From Paenibacillus sp. EZ-K15 (GTDB lineage: Bacteria > Bacillota > Bacilli > Paenibacillales > Paenibacillaceae): a stretch of DNA of 64,000 nucleotides. The notes under the pieces are model-generated. The model was not told the origin of the DNA, did not search any database, and worked only from the letters and a program-made list of their open reading frames with translations. The DNA is taken from assembly GCF_002573715.1 (NCBI RefSeq), contig NZ_PDHM01000012.1, positions 187,368 through 251,367 of the forward strand. The letters run 5' to 3'. Below are positions 29,532-39,700 of the stretch, piece after piece (position 1 is the stretch's first letter; every line of letters starts with the position of its first letter). A program made the translations under genes and the position numbers.

Positions 29532-29554
29532 TGTACATGAAGGAGGAATAGGAC

Positions 29555-30010
29555 ATGGCATATACACAGATTTCCGCAGGCGGCGTGGTATACCGTCATC
29601 ATGAAGGGGCGCTTCAGATCCAGCTTATTTTGGACCGTTATGGAAAAACCTCGCTTCCCAAGGGCAAGATGGAAGCCGGTGAAACCGTCGAGCAGACTGC
29701 ACTTCGAGAAATTTGCGAGGAGACAGGTATAGTCGGATCCATCACCTCTCCAGTGGACATTATTGCATATAAATACCATCATCCCGAATTCGGCCAGGTG
29801 GACAAGGAAGTCCATTACTATCTGGTTAAAGCAGAAAAAGGTAGCTTAAAACCCCAAATCGAGGAAATTAACGGCGTAGACTGGTTTGAGCCTTTGGCCG
29901 CATGGAGGAAGCAGCGCAGCAACGGATATAACAACAATGATATCATCCTGCGTAAAGCTCTAATGCTGCTTGAGGTTAGCATTCCTGCGGATGAAGATAT
30001 GAAACTTTAG
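29555..30010 (+). CDS. Nudix hydrolase
   Basis: Hydrolyses a nucleoside diphosphate linked to another moiety; the substrate is unknown. The 151 residues contain the Nudix box GKMEAGETVEQTALREICEE followed by TGI (residues 38-60). The N-terminal SAGGVVYRHHEGALQIQLIL is typical of dinucleoside-polyphosphate or ADP-ribose hydrolases. Its stop codon overlaps that of the minus-strand transporter by 4 bp. Confidence 0.9.
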   Translation: MAYTQISAGGVVYRHHEGALQIQLILDRYGKTSLPKGKMEAGETVEQTALREICEETGIVGSITSPVDIIAYKYHHPEFGQVDKEVHYYLVKAEKGSLKPQIEEINGVDWFEPLAAWRKQRSNGYNNNDIILRKALMLLEVSIPADEDMKL

Positions 30011-30978
30011 GTCTGTGCCCGCTTGTTCCAGAAGGGCAGATAGCATAGTGGAAGCGCAATAAGCGAGCATACGATATTAAATAAGGTTTGCGCATGGGCG
30101 ATTTGTCCGGCCGGATCCGCCGCTAACCATCCGGATACGGTGGTTAAGCCCGAGATGAACGGAGTAAAGAGCAGAACTCCGCCGATATTCAGCCCCATAT
30201 GGGACCAGGCCACGAATCGCCCTGCTCGGGTGCTGCCAATCGCTGCTATAAGTGCTGTTGCGCAGGTGCCGACATTGGAGCCCAGAACGATGGCAACGCC
30301 GATCTCCGGAGGCAGCGCACCGCTGGCTGCAAGCCCCATAGCCATAGCGATGACAGCTGCGCTGCTGTGCATCAGAGCAGTCAATATCGTTCCGGCTGCT
30401 ATACCCCAGAGGACGCTCCGCGAAGCGTGGTCCAGGAACCATTGGAACAAACCGAGGCTTTGAAGGGTCGGGCCGATAGACTGCATGAATTGTATAGCAA
30501 GCAGCACCAGCGAGAATCCGGCGACAGCGAGGCATAAAAACTGACTGCGGATCAAATTGTTTTTTACCTTGTCGTAACTCGGAGGCACGCGCTCGCTGAC
30601 GATTACGGCCCCGATCCATAGCATGAGCGAGAGGACAAGCAGAGGCATGGCGGCTTGTCCGATCTGCAGGCTGATGAGCTCGGTGGTTACCGTTGTGCCG
30701 ATGTTCGTGCCGAGAATAACGCCCAAGGTACCGGCGAGGCTTAACAATCCGGCATTAGCGAAACCTATTGCCAGCACGGTAACGGCGGTACTGCTTTGCA
30801 GCAGGGCCGTGACCGCTGTGCTGGCGATCATACCTTTAAGGGGCGTGGATGTCGCTTTATGGAGCCACTTATGCAACAGCGGACCGGCCCAGCGTTGGAG
30901 CGCAACCTCCATGACCTTCATGCCGAACAGGAACAGGACAAGACCGTAACAGATGGGAAACCAGAGTGAGGATAGCAT
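30007..30978 (-). CDS. Na/Pi-cotransporter II family protein (YqeW-like)
   Basis: Membrane protein of 323 residues with the NptA/PNaS family inverted repeat. QSSTAVTVLAIGFAN near residue 61 and HSSAAVIAMAMGLAAS near 208 are the two QSS/HSS motifs that bind substrate, and both are followed by GTNIGTT or GSNVGTC. About eight hydrophobic segments are visible. Sodium-phosphate transport is the family role; function in this branch is not tested. In B. subtilis yqeW also adjoins mtaB. The ATG follows AAAGGAG on the minus strand. A MITE-like repeat lies 15 bp upstream. Confidence 0.85.
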   Translation of the reverse strand: MLSSLWFPICYGLVLFLFGMKVMEVALQRWAGPLLHKWLHKATSTPLKGMIASTAVTALLQSSTAVTVLAIGFANAGLLSLAGTLGVILGTNIGTTVTTELISLQIGQAAMPLLVLSLMLWIGAVIVSERVPPSYDKVKNNLIRSQFLCLAVAGFSLVLLAIQFMQSIGPTLQSLGLFQWFLDHASRSVLWGIAAGTILTALMHSSAAVIAMAMGLAASGALPPEIGVAIVLGSNVGTCATALIAAIGSTRAGRFVAWSHMGLNIGGVLLFTPFISGLTTVSGWLAADPAGQIAHAQTLFNIVCSLIALPLCYLPFWNKRAQT

Positions 30979-30992
30979 GATGTTCTCCTTTT

Positions 30993-31221
30993 AGAGGTTG
31001 TTCAAAAAGCTCTCTTTTGATAAGAAAACCAATCGAGGCAATCAAGGATGAGCGACCGCGATTCAAAGGTAGGTTTTCTTGCGATATAGAATTTCATCAG
31101 CTCTGCTGATAACGAATAAATTCTATATCTAACACGAAGTAAATCAGGAAGTCACTCAGCATCGAATCTTGAATTCAGCCGGGCCTTCTCGGTGCTGAAA
31201 ACCGACCTTTTTGAACACGCA
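30993..31221 (+). repeat. MITE-like repeat family 1, copy B
   Basis: Ends AGAGGTTGTTCAAAAAG and CTTTTTGAACACGCA (imperfect inverted repeats), with the common internal TTGAATTCAGCCGGGCCTTC. The middle differs from copy A, so it carries a replaced central segment. A TTTTAG motif borders both sides and could be a target-site duplication. It occupies most of the 390 bp between the yqeW-like gene and the next gene and lies just upstream of both divergent genes. The remaining bases near 31265-31290 hold only a weak hairpin with a T tract. Confidence 0.8.
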
Positions 31222-31368
31222 TTTTTAGTGAAATAAAGTGAAGGATATGAAGCATCCGCTACTGAGAGAGTCCGTCGAAAGACTTTTTTTCTTAATTACG
31301 TATATGACCCTTGGTGGACATGCATGCCTATTGAAATGGCCAGGGGATAACTTAAGGAGTGAAATACA

Positions 31369-32742
31369 GTGCCATCGGTAATTTTGGAGCGCAGTCGAAA
31401 AAAGAGACTGGAGCAGGGGCATCCCTGGGTTTATAAAAGCGAGATTGCCTCTGTCGAAGGGGAACCCAAGCCGGGTGATATCGTATCGGTATTAACCCAT
31501 CAAGGCCGTTTTCTCGCCTCCGGTTATTACAACCCGCAATCTCAAATCACCGTACGCACCGTTTCGTATGAGCCGGTTGAGACGATGGACAAGGCCTTTT
31601 TCGCCGCCAGGTTTCAGGAATGCCTGAAACATCGGGAACGGTTTATCGGAGATGAGAACGCCTACCGGCTGGTTTATGGCGAGGCGGATTTTCTGCCAGG
31701 GCTGATTGTGGACCGTTTTGATGACGTACTGGTTATCCAGCTGCTGACGCTGGGCATGGATCGCTGCCGTGAGGACATCGTGAACGCGCTTGTCGAAGTG
31801 GTCCAGCCGAAAGGAATCTATGAACGAAGCGATGTATCCATCCGGGAACTGGAAGGGCTGGAACAGCGCACGGGTATTCTCTACGGGGAGTGTCCTCGCC
31901 ACGTAACGGTGACGGAGAACGGTTTGAAGATCAAGGTGGATATTGAAGAAGGCCAGAAGACGGGATATTTCTTTGATCAGCGCGAGAACCGGGCATCCAT
32001 TAAACCGTTAATGAAGGGTTGGGGAGACCGCAGCGGGATCACGCTCCAGACTGTGGAACGGGACGGTGAGATGAAGTCCTTGCCGGTGAACAAAAGCGGA
32101 AAAGAAGTCACGTTTCCCTATTGGGACGGTGCTACGGTGCTGGAATGCTTTTCGCATACGGGCAGTTTCACGCTGCACGCGTGCCTTTATGGCGCCAAGA
32201 AAGTAACCTGTCTTGACATATCGGAGCATGCCATTGAAAGCGCCAAAGAGAATGTGGTATTGAACGGATTCCAGGATCGCGTGGAGTTTGTAGTGGACGA
32301 TGCCTTCCAATATTTGCGCAACCAGGTAAAAGGCTTGGAAGAACGTGAGCAGCGTGCGCAAGGGGATCAGAAAGTGGATACCTCCAAACCGCTCACCGCG
32401 GGAGGTGGACGTTCCTGGGATGTGGTCATTCTGGACCCGCCGGCGTTTGCCAAAACCAGGTCTGCTGTCAAGGGAGCTTGCCGGGGATATAAGGACATCA
32501 ACCTTCATGGAATGAAACTGGTGAATGAGGGCGGTTATTTGGTTACGGCAAGCTGCTCGTACCATATGCGGCCGGATTTGTTCCTGGAGACGATTCAGGA
32601 TGCTGCAAAAGATGCCGGCAAAATTCTAAGACTCGTGGAATGGCGTGCGGCTGGCAAGGATCACCCGCAAATTCTCGGGGTCGACGAGGGGCATTATTTG
32701 AAATTTGCCGTGTTTGAAGTGCGCAGCAAATCAAAGCTTTAA
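31369..32742 (+). CDS. RlmI-like class I SAM-dependent rRNA methyltransferase
   Basis: Methyltransferase of the RlmI/YwbD type (23S rRNA m5C). The 457 residues have an N-terminal PUA-like domain (SVILERSRKKRLEQGHPWVY), a central EEHEE-like part (FLPGLIVDRF) and the Rossmann domain (VLECFSHTGSFTLHACLYGA near 260, VVILDPPAFAK near 350, ASCSYHM near 388 with the catalytic Cys). It is about 60 residues longer than typical because of two hydrophilic insertions (about residues 215-245 and 320-345). GTG 31369 follows AAGGAG by 9 bp. Confidence 0.87.
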   Translation: MPSVILERSRKKRLEQGHPWVYKSEIASVEGEPKPGDIVSVLTHQGRFLASGYYNPQSQITVRTVSYEPVETMDKAFFAARFQECLKHRERFIGDENAYRLVYGEADFLPGLIVDRFDDVLVIQLLTLGMDRCREDIVNALVEVVQPKGIYERSDVSIRELEGLEQRTGILYGECPRHVTVTENGLKIKVDIEEGQKTGYFFDQRENRASIKPLMKGWGDRSGITLQTVERDGEMKSLPVNKSGKEVTFPYWDGATVLECFSHTGSFTLHACLYGAKKVTCLDISEHAIESAKENVVLNGFQDRVEFVVDDAFQYLRNQVKGLEEREQRAQGDQKVDTSKPLTAGGGRSWDVVILDPPAFAKTRSAVKGACRGYKDINLHGMKLVNEGGYLVTASCSYHMRPDLFLETIQDAAKDAGKILRLVEWRAAGKDHPQILGVDEGHYLKFAVFEVRSKSKL

Positions 32743-32769
32743 ACTGCCGCAGCTATAGCGGTTGATGCG

Positions 32770-32816
32770 AAGGATCTTGCCATGGTGGGTAAACCACGAT
32801 GGCAGGGTCCTTTTTT
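32770..32816 (+). terminator. Rho-independent terminator after the RlmI-like gene
   Basis: AAGGATCTTGCCAT and GTGG on the left pair with CCAC and ATGGCAGGGTCCTT on the right, then six T's. A 62-codon frame across this hairpin is not a gene. Confidence 0.85.
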
Positions 32817-32967
32817 GCATGTCCGCAATATTTTGGAATGGGAATGAAATCCAAACGTATGTTCCATCAAACGATACTTATGCTATACTAGTAATCAACA
32901 TCTTTTTTGATAGACAACGACCCAAAACGTGGATTTCACATGAATTTTGATACATATGGCGAATAGT

Positions 32968-33146
32968 GCGTGTTCAAAAAGGTCGATTTTCAGCACCGAG
33001 AGGGTTGGATGAAGCTAGGGACGTCAGGAGCGGAGCGTACGATTTGGGTACGTGAGCACCGGAAGGCCCGGCTGAATTCAAGATTCGATGCCGAGCTGCT
33101 TCCTGATTCGCTTCGTGATCAAAAGCGGACTTTTTGAACAACCTCT
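32968..33146 (-). repeat. MITE-like repeat family 1, copy C (inverted)
   Basis: On the minus strand it reads AGAGGTTGTTCAAAAAG ... TTGAATTCAGCCGGGCCTTC ... CTTTTTGAACACGCA, as in copies A and B. It is the shortest copy. AATAG flanks both ends, a possible 5-bp target duplication. It lies in the 495 bp between the RlmI-like gene and addB, which otherwise holds a terminator and a 24-codon frame. Confidence 0.8.
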
Positions 33147-33161
33147 AATAGATTCAAGGGC

Positions 33162-33236
33162 ATGATTTCACCGGAAGAGCAGCTTGTTTTGAAGGTGAAG
33201 GAGTCCCTTTCGAAAGACGATGTAAAGGGGGCATAG
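33162..33236 (+). CDS. Possible 24-residue leader or gene remnant before addB
   Basis: The frame MISPEEQLVLKVKESLSKDD, then VKGA and stop, ends 1 bp before the addB start, and the addB ribosome binding site (AAAGGGGG) lies within its last codons. It starts 15 bp after a MITE-like repeat. It could be a translation-coupling leader or the tail of a gene cut by the repeat. No ribosome binding site of its own is evident. Weak call. Confidence 0.25.
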   Translation: MISPEEQLVLKVKESLSKDDVKGA

Positions 33237-33237
33237 C

Positions 33238-36200
33238 ATGAGCATTCAATTTGTTATCGGCAGGTCGGGCAGCGGCAAGAGCACGTCGATCCGCCAAGAG
33301 ATGATCGAGCGATTGGAGCAAGATCCCAAGGGGAATCCGATGATACTGATCGTTCCCGAACAAGGGTCCTATGAAGCAGAGCATGCACTCGTTAATGCGG
33401 GAGGCATTCGCGGGATAATGCGCGCGCAAGTGCTTAGTTTCCGTCGTCTGGCTTACCGCGTCATGCAGGAAAGCGGCGGGGCCGCAAAGGTGGTGATCAG
33501 TGAAGAAGGCAGGCGCATGCTGCTGTACAAAATTTTGCGGAGGCGCAAAGAAGAGCTCCAATTGTTCGGTGCTTCGGGAGAGCAGCATGGTTTTGTCGGT
33601 AAGCTGAGCGAGCTGTATACGGAAATGAAGCGCTATTGCATTGACGCATCCTGCGTAGAGGAGCAGCTGGGACAGATGATATCTGGCTCCGGGAATCCAC
33701 CGATGCTTCGGCGCAAGCTGGAGGACATCGTAACGGTCTTTCGTGATTTTGAGCATGAGATTTCACGGTTCTACATGGATGAGGAAGATACGCTTGCCTC
33801 ATTAGCAGCGGGCGTGACCCAATCGGACTATATCAAGCGCGCCGACATTTGGATCGATGGTTTCCATGGTTTTACGCCGCAGGAGTACCGGGCGCTCCGG
33901 GAAATTATGGCCCATGCCAACCATGTAACGATTGCGTTGACACTGGACAAGCCTTATATGAACGGCAATGTTCCGCATGAGCTGGATCTCTTTCATCCTA
34001 CCGCAGTGACGTACATAAAGCTTAAAGGCATTGCCGATGAGATGGGGTTGGATATGGAGCATCGTATTCTGCAACCCGATGTTCTTCCACGGTTTCAAGA
34101 ATCCCCTTTGCTTGCCCACCTCGAGCGCGGTTATGATCGGAAGAAACGTTGGACGGAAGCTGCCCGAGATGGAAATACAGTGAGCAATCCGGACGGCAGC
34201 AGGACAGGTCTTCTTCTGCATGCTGCCAGTCACCGCCGGGCTGAAATCGAAGGAGCTTTACGTGAAATGGTGCGTCTCGCCCGGGAAGAAGGAGCACGAT
34301 ACCGGGAAATGGCCGTGTTTGTCCGGAATATGGGAGAATATGAGCACCTGATAGGTCCTTTATTCAAGGAACACGGTGTTCCTTATTTTCTGGATCAGAA
34401 GCGGAGCGAGCTGCACCATCCGCTGGTCGAATTTATCCGATCTGCTCTTGATGTCATTGGACGCCGCTGGCGTTATGAGGACGTATTCCGCTGCGTGAAG
34501 ACGGATCTGCTGCTGCCGCTGGACGGTTCGCTTACCCGTGAGGACATGGATCGTCTGGAGAACCACGTGCTGGCTTCCGGAATCCAGGGCTCGCGCTGGA
34601 CGGATGGCCGCCCGTGGAAGGGAATTCCAAGCCTCTCATTAGAGGATGGAGAGAGTGAGGTGCGCAATCCGGATGGTTTGCAGGCGATTGAGTATGCCAG
34701 AAAGGTGATTACGGAGCCGCTGCATGCGTTTGAGAAGCGGATGAAAAAGGCAACGAGTGCAATGGATCAGAGCACCGCAGTCTATCGGCTTCTGGAGGAA
34801 ACCGCTGTTCCCGAAAAGCTGGAGCTGTTAAGCCGCGCTGCTCTGGATGCCGGGCGTCCTGAGGAAGCGAGGGAGCATCGCCAGGTATGGGGGGCTGTGC
34901 TTGACCTGCTCGACCAGATTGTGGAGATGATGGGTGCGGAGAAGTTGAGTACCGAATTGTTCACGGGCGTGCTGGGTACGGGACTTACGGAGATGAAAAT
35001 GGCTCTGGTGCCTCCGTCTCTGGATCAAGTGCTGATCGGCAGCATGGATCGGACACGGACGGGCGGGGTGAAATATGCTTTTCTGCTCGGCATTAACGAT
35101 GGTGTTCTCCCAGCCCAGTTTCAGGACGATGGGATCCTGACAGAACCGGAGCGTGTTCAGCTCGAAGACCGCGGACTGGAGCTTGCTCCAAGCATATCCC
35201 GAAGACTGCTGGATGAACGGTTCCTGATTTATAATGCTCTGACTTCCGCCAGCAAGCAGCTGTGGGTCAGCTATCCTGCGGCAGACGATGAAGGCAAGAC
35301 GTTACTGCCATCCGAGGTCATCCGCCATTTGAAGCTGATGTTTCAGATGGAAGAGGTGCCTTTGTTTCCAAGACCGCATGCCGGGCAATCGGCCTGCGAG
35401 CAGGAGCATTATGCGTCACGTCCTGATAAGACGTTGGCTTACTTGACGGGTCGGCTACGGGACTGGAGGAATGGAGAGGAGATCCCGAACATTTGGTGGC
35501 ATGTGTACAATTGGTACGCGGAACGGCCGGATTTAAGGTCGCGTCTTTCTTCGATGCTCTCGTCCTTGTCTTACCGGAATGAAGCCCGGCCACTTAAGCA
35601 GGAAACGAGCAGGCAGTTGTATGGAACGAAGCTGCGAACAAGCGTATCTCGGATGGAGCGCTTTGTTGCGTGCCCGTTTTCCCATTTTGCCTCCCATGGG
35701 TTGAAGCTGAGAGAACGGCAGCTGTACCGTCTTCAGGCTCCTGACATCGGGCAGCTATTTCATGCTGCCTTGAGCAGCATGGCCGTGAAGTTTCAATCCC
35801 AGCATCGAAGCTGGGGAGACCTGACCGCGGAGGAATGCTTGCGCGAGGCGGAAGCGACCGTCGATCGGCTTGCTCCCATGCTGCAGGGTGAAATCCTGCT
35901 TAGCTCCAAGCGATACGGATATATTTCGCGCAAGCTGAAAAATATCGTGGGCAGAGCATCCGTGATTTTGGGTGAACAAGCAAGGCGCGGCAAATTCGAG
36001 CCGATCGGCCTTGAGCTTGATTTCGGTCCAGGGAAGCCGCTGCCGCCCCTGACGTTTGAATTGCCGAACGGGGTCAAGATGGAGATTGTCGGGCGCATTG
36101 ACCGGGTCGACATGGCACGCGGAGAGCATGGGATCATGCTTCGGGTCATCGATTATAAATCCAGCCAGAAGGATCTGCGATTGCATGAGGTCTATTACGG

Positions 36201-36768
36201 GTTATCCCTGCAGATGCTGACCTATCTGGACGTGTTGCTGACGTTTGCGGAGGACTGGCTCGGTGAACAGGCTTTGCCTGCGGGAACCTTGTATTTCCAC
36301 GTTCATGATCCAATCTTGCAATCTGCAAACGGCATGACGCCGGAGCAGGCGGCAGAGGAGCTGCTCAAACGTTACAAAATGAAAGGCTTGCTGCTGGCAG
36401 ACCGCGAAGCGGTTTCCCTCATGGATTCGTTCCTTGAAAAAGGGCACTCGGCCATTCTGCCTGTCGCCGTCAAAACGGACGGCAGCTTCTACAGCAGCGC
36501 AGCCGTGGCAACACCTGACCAGTGGGAGACCTTGTTGTCCGCCGTGCGGGAGAACATGCTGAATATCGGCTCCAGAATTACGGGGGGCGATGTCGCGATT
36601 GTGCCATACCGGATTCAGCAGGAGACCGCCTGCACGTATTGTTCCTTCCGGCCTGTATGCCAGTTCGACGACGCAATTGAGGGCAGCGAATATCAGCTGC
36701 TGGGTAAACCGGGTAAAGATCAGGTTTGGGATATGCTTGGACATCCGAAGGGAGGAGAGAGCCGGTGA
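33238..36768 (+). CDS. addB: AddB, helicase-nuclease subunit
   Basis: Subunit of the AddAB complex, which processes double-strand breaks for recombination. The 1176 residues start with a Walker A (GRSGSGKST, residues 8-16). The C-terminal RecB-family nuclease has VGRIDRVD and VIDYKSS near 971. An iron-sulfur cluster is indicated by Cys near 811 (VACPFSHFASHG) and a triplet CTYCSFRPVC near 1131. Length is normal. It overlaps addA by 4 bp (GTGA). Confidence 0.95.
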   Translation: MSIQFVIGRSGSGKSTSIRQEMIERLEQDPKGNPMILIVPEQGSYEAEHALVNAGGIRGIMRAQVLSFRRLAYRVMQESGGAAKVVISEEGRRMLLYKILRRRKEELQLFGASGEQHGFVGKLSELYTEMKRYCIDASCVEEQLGQMISGSGNPPMLRRKLEDIVTVFRDFEHEISRFYMDEEDTLASLAAGVTQSDYIKRADIWIDGFHGFTPQEYRALREIMAHANHVTIALTLDKPYMNGNVPHELDLFHPTAVTYIKLKGIADEMGLDMEHRILQPDVLPRFQESPLLAHLERGYDRKKRWTEAARDGNTVSNPDGSRTGLLLHAASHRRAEIEGALREMVRLAREEGARYREMAVFVRNMGEYEHLIGPLFKEHGVPYFLDQKRSELHHPLVEFIRSALDVIGRRWRYEDVFRCVKTDLLLPLDGSLTREDMDRLENHVLASGIQGSRWTDGRPWKGIPSLSLEDGESEVRNPDGLQAIEYARKVITEPLHAFEKRMKKATSAMDQSTAVYRLLEETAVPEKLELLSRAALDAGRPEEAREHRQVWGAVLDLLDQIVEMMGAEKLSTELFTGVLGTGLTEMKMALVPPSLDQVLIGSMDRTRTGGVKYAFLLGINDGVLPAQFQDDGILTEPERVQLEDRGLELAPSISRRLLDERFLIYNALTSASKQLWVSYPAADDEGKTLLPSEVIRHLKLMFQMEEVPLFPRPHAGQSACEQEHYASRPDKTLAYLTGRLRDWRNGEEIPNIWWHVYNWYAERPDLRSRLSSMLSSLSYRNEARPLKQETSRQLYGTKLRTSVSRMERFVACPFSHFASHGLKLRERQLYRLQAPDIGQLFHAALSSMAVKFQSQHRSWGDLTAEECLREAEATVDRLAPMLQGEILLSSKRYGYISRKLKNIVGRASVILGEQARRGKFEPIGLELDFGPGKPLPPLTFELPNGVKMEIVGRIDRVDMARGEHGIMLRVIDYKSSQKDLRLHEVYYGLSLQMLTYLDVLLTFAEDWLGEQALPAGTLYFHVHDPILQSANGMTPEQAAEELLKRYKMKGLLLADREAVSLMDSFLEKGHSAILPVAVKTDGSFYSSAAVATPDQWETLLSAVRENMLNIGSRITGGDVAIVPYRIQQETACTYCSFRPVCQFDDAIEGSEYQLLGKPGKDQVWDMLGHPKGGESR

Positions 36769-39700
36769 GAGAGATGATAGCAAAACCCGAGGGCAGCATG
36801 TGGAGTGACGACCAGTGGAAAGCCATCGCGCTGTCGGGCGATGATATGCTGGTTGCAGCCGCAGCAGGTTCAGGGAAGACCGCCGTGCTGGTTGAACGGA
36901 TCATTCGCAAAATCCTCGACGATTCCGCGGGGTTCAGCGTAGACCGGCTTCTTGTAGCTACGTTTACCAAGGCTGCGGCTGCCGAAATGCGAGGACGGAT
37001 TCGGGAAGCGCTTGACCGTGAGCTGGACCGGGATCCGGACAATGAGCATATCCGGCGACAGCTTGCTTTGCTTGGTAGGGCGTCAATTACAACGCTGCAC
37101 TCCTTTTGCATGGAAGTCATTCGGCGATATTATCAGTTAATACCGCTGGATCCGGGATTCCGCATTCTGAATGAACATGAGGCGGATTTAATGCGGCAGG
37201 ATATGCTGGAGGAGCTGTTTGAAGAGAAATACGGCGAGGCCGAGGGCGACCAGGAAAGTCGGTTTCTTCATTTGGCGGACTGGTTCAGCGGCGAGCGAAC
37301 GGACGACGCGCTGTACCGTCTCGTTCAGCGCCTCTATGATTTCTCCCGCAGCCATTCCTGGCCGGCACACTGGCTAAGGGAAACGGCTGCCGGCTTCCAG
37401 GTACAAGATACGGAGGCTCTCGGACAAACGCCATGGGTTCAAAGCATTTTGGCTGATGCCCGTCTGGCTTTGAACGGAGCGGCTGGCTTGCTGCAGCAAG
37501 CAAGGGCGATCGCCATGCAGCCGGGAGGGCCTGCACCGTATGTGGACAATCTCGATGAGGACTTACGATTGGTCGCCTCCCTGCTTGAGGCCATCGATAG
37601 TTCGCCGTGGGAATCGTTGTACGGCATTTTTCGCGAGGCGTCTTTCGGCAAGCTCAAATCCGTTCGGAAGGATGAGGTGCTGCCGGAGCTTCAGGAACAG
37701 GTTAAGGAACTGCGCGACAACGTGAAGAAAATCGTCAATGAGCTGAAAAGTGCATTGTTTGGCCGTCCGGCATCGGAATTTTTGCAGGAACTTCACACGG
37801 CAGCGCCGCTGATGATGGAGCTGGCCGAGACGGTTATCGCTTTTGGCGAGCGATATCGGGAGGCCAAAGCGGCCAAAGGCATGGTCGACTTTAACGACCT
37901 TGAGCATTACTGCCTTCATATTCTTCGTCACCCTGATTCCGTGCCGGGGCATATGATGCCTTCCGATGCGGCGATGGAATACCGCGAGCAGTTTGATGAA
38001 GTGCTGCTCGACGAATATCAGGATACGAACAGCGTACAGGAAGACATTGTACGATTGATCTCCAGGGAAATGCCGGGCAACCGGTTTATGGTCGGTGACG
38101 TGAAGCAGAGTATTTATCGGTTCCGCTTGGCGGAGCCGGGACTGTTTCTCGATAAATATAAGACGTTTTCTTCCGACGCAAGCACGGCCCAAGCCGGCAT
38201 CCGGATTGATCTGGCCCGTAATTTCCGCAGCAGGATGGAAGTGGTGGATGCCGTCAATTTGTTATTCCGGCAGATCATGAATGAATCCGTAGCCGAAATT
38301 GCCTATGATGCTCGAGCGGAGCTTGTATGCGGTGCTTCCTTTCCGGAGCAGGAGGTTCAGGGCGGTACGAACCCTTACACGCCTGAATTGCTCCTGATCG
38401 ACCGTCTTGGAAAAGGGACGGAGGAGCAGTCCGAGGAATTGGCTTCCGAAGAGGACGGGGTTCGTCTTGAGGTTGAGGCGCTTGAGATGGAAACCGCCCA
38501 GCTGGAGGCCCGTGCCATTGCCCGCAGAATTCGTGAGATGACGGGCGAAAACGGGAAGCCGCTCATGGTGTACGATAAAGGACTGAAATCGATGCGGCCC
38601 GCGGGGTATGGGGACATGGTTATTTTGCTTCGCTCAGCCATGGTATGGGCACCGTTAATTATAGAGGAACTGCGGCAGGAAGGGATTCCGGCGTTCGGCG
38701 AGCAGAACAAAGGGTACTTTCAGGCGACGGAAGTGGAGATCACTTTATCGCTGCTGCAGGTGATTGATAATCCCCGTCAGGATATTCCCCTGGCTTCCGT
38801 ATTGCGCTCGCCGATACTCGGATTATCCGAGGAAGAGATGGCACAGGTACGCCTGTGTGCCAAAGGGACTTATTACGACGCGCTTAAGGCAGCAGTCGCG
38901 ATAAGTGTCGCCCCGTCGGTCATGGATTTGGCGCGCCCTGTGGGCTTCGTGGATGGCAAATGGACGCCGGGCGTAGAGCTGGAAGGATTGGCTGAAGCCG
39001 CAGCAGGTCATGAGCTCATGGCAGGCAGCCTACTTTCGGATGCTCCGCTATCAGCGGAAGGTCAGAATATCGAAATATCTCCAGAGCTTAGCTCAAAACT
39101 TGGATTGTTTATGGATCGGCTTCAGCGCTGGCGACAGGAAGCGCGTCAAGGAAGTTTGAGTGATCTGATCTGGCAAATTTATAGCGAAACTGGTTATTTG
39201 GATTGGGTTGGCGGTCTGCCCGGCGGCAAGCAGCGTCAGGGCAATCTGACCGCCTTGTATGACCGGGCCGTGCAGTATGAACAGGATACAGCCTCCAGAG
39301 GTCTCTTCCGTTTCCTGACCTTTATCTCCCGACTCCGGGAGCGAGGCGGGGATCTCGGCACTGCCGGCGGTACGGAAAGCCAGGGCAATGCGGTGCGCCT
39401 GATGACCATTCACAAGAGCAAGGGGCTGGAATTCCCGGTTGTTTTTGTAGCGGGATTGTCCAAAAATTTCAACCAACAGGATTTGAATTCCCCTTTCCTT
39501 ATGCATAAGGAGCTTGGCTTTGGACCGAAGTTTGTGGATGAAGGCATGCGTGTTAGCTATCCCACGCTGCCTAACCTGGCGATCCGGCGCAGGTCGCAGC
39601 TGGAGTTGTTAGCTGAGGAGATGCGCGTGCTCTACGTTGCCCTTACGCGGCCTAAAGAGAAGATGATTCTGGTCGGCACGGTGAAGGATTTGCCGAAGAA

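Noticed and set aside
32762..32950. 62-codon frame after the RlmI-like gene
   Set aside because: It runs through a rho-independent terminator and ends in the repeat-bearing spacer; no ribosome binding site or homology.
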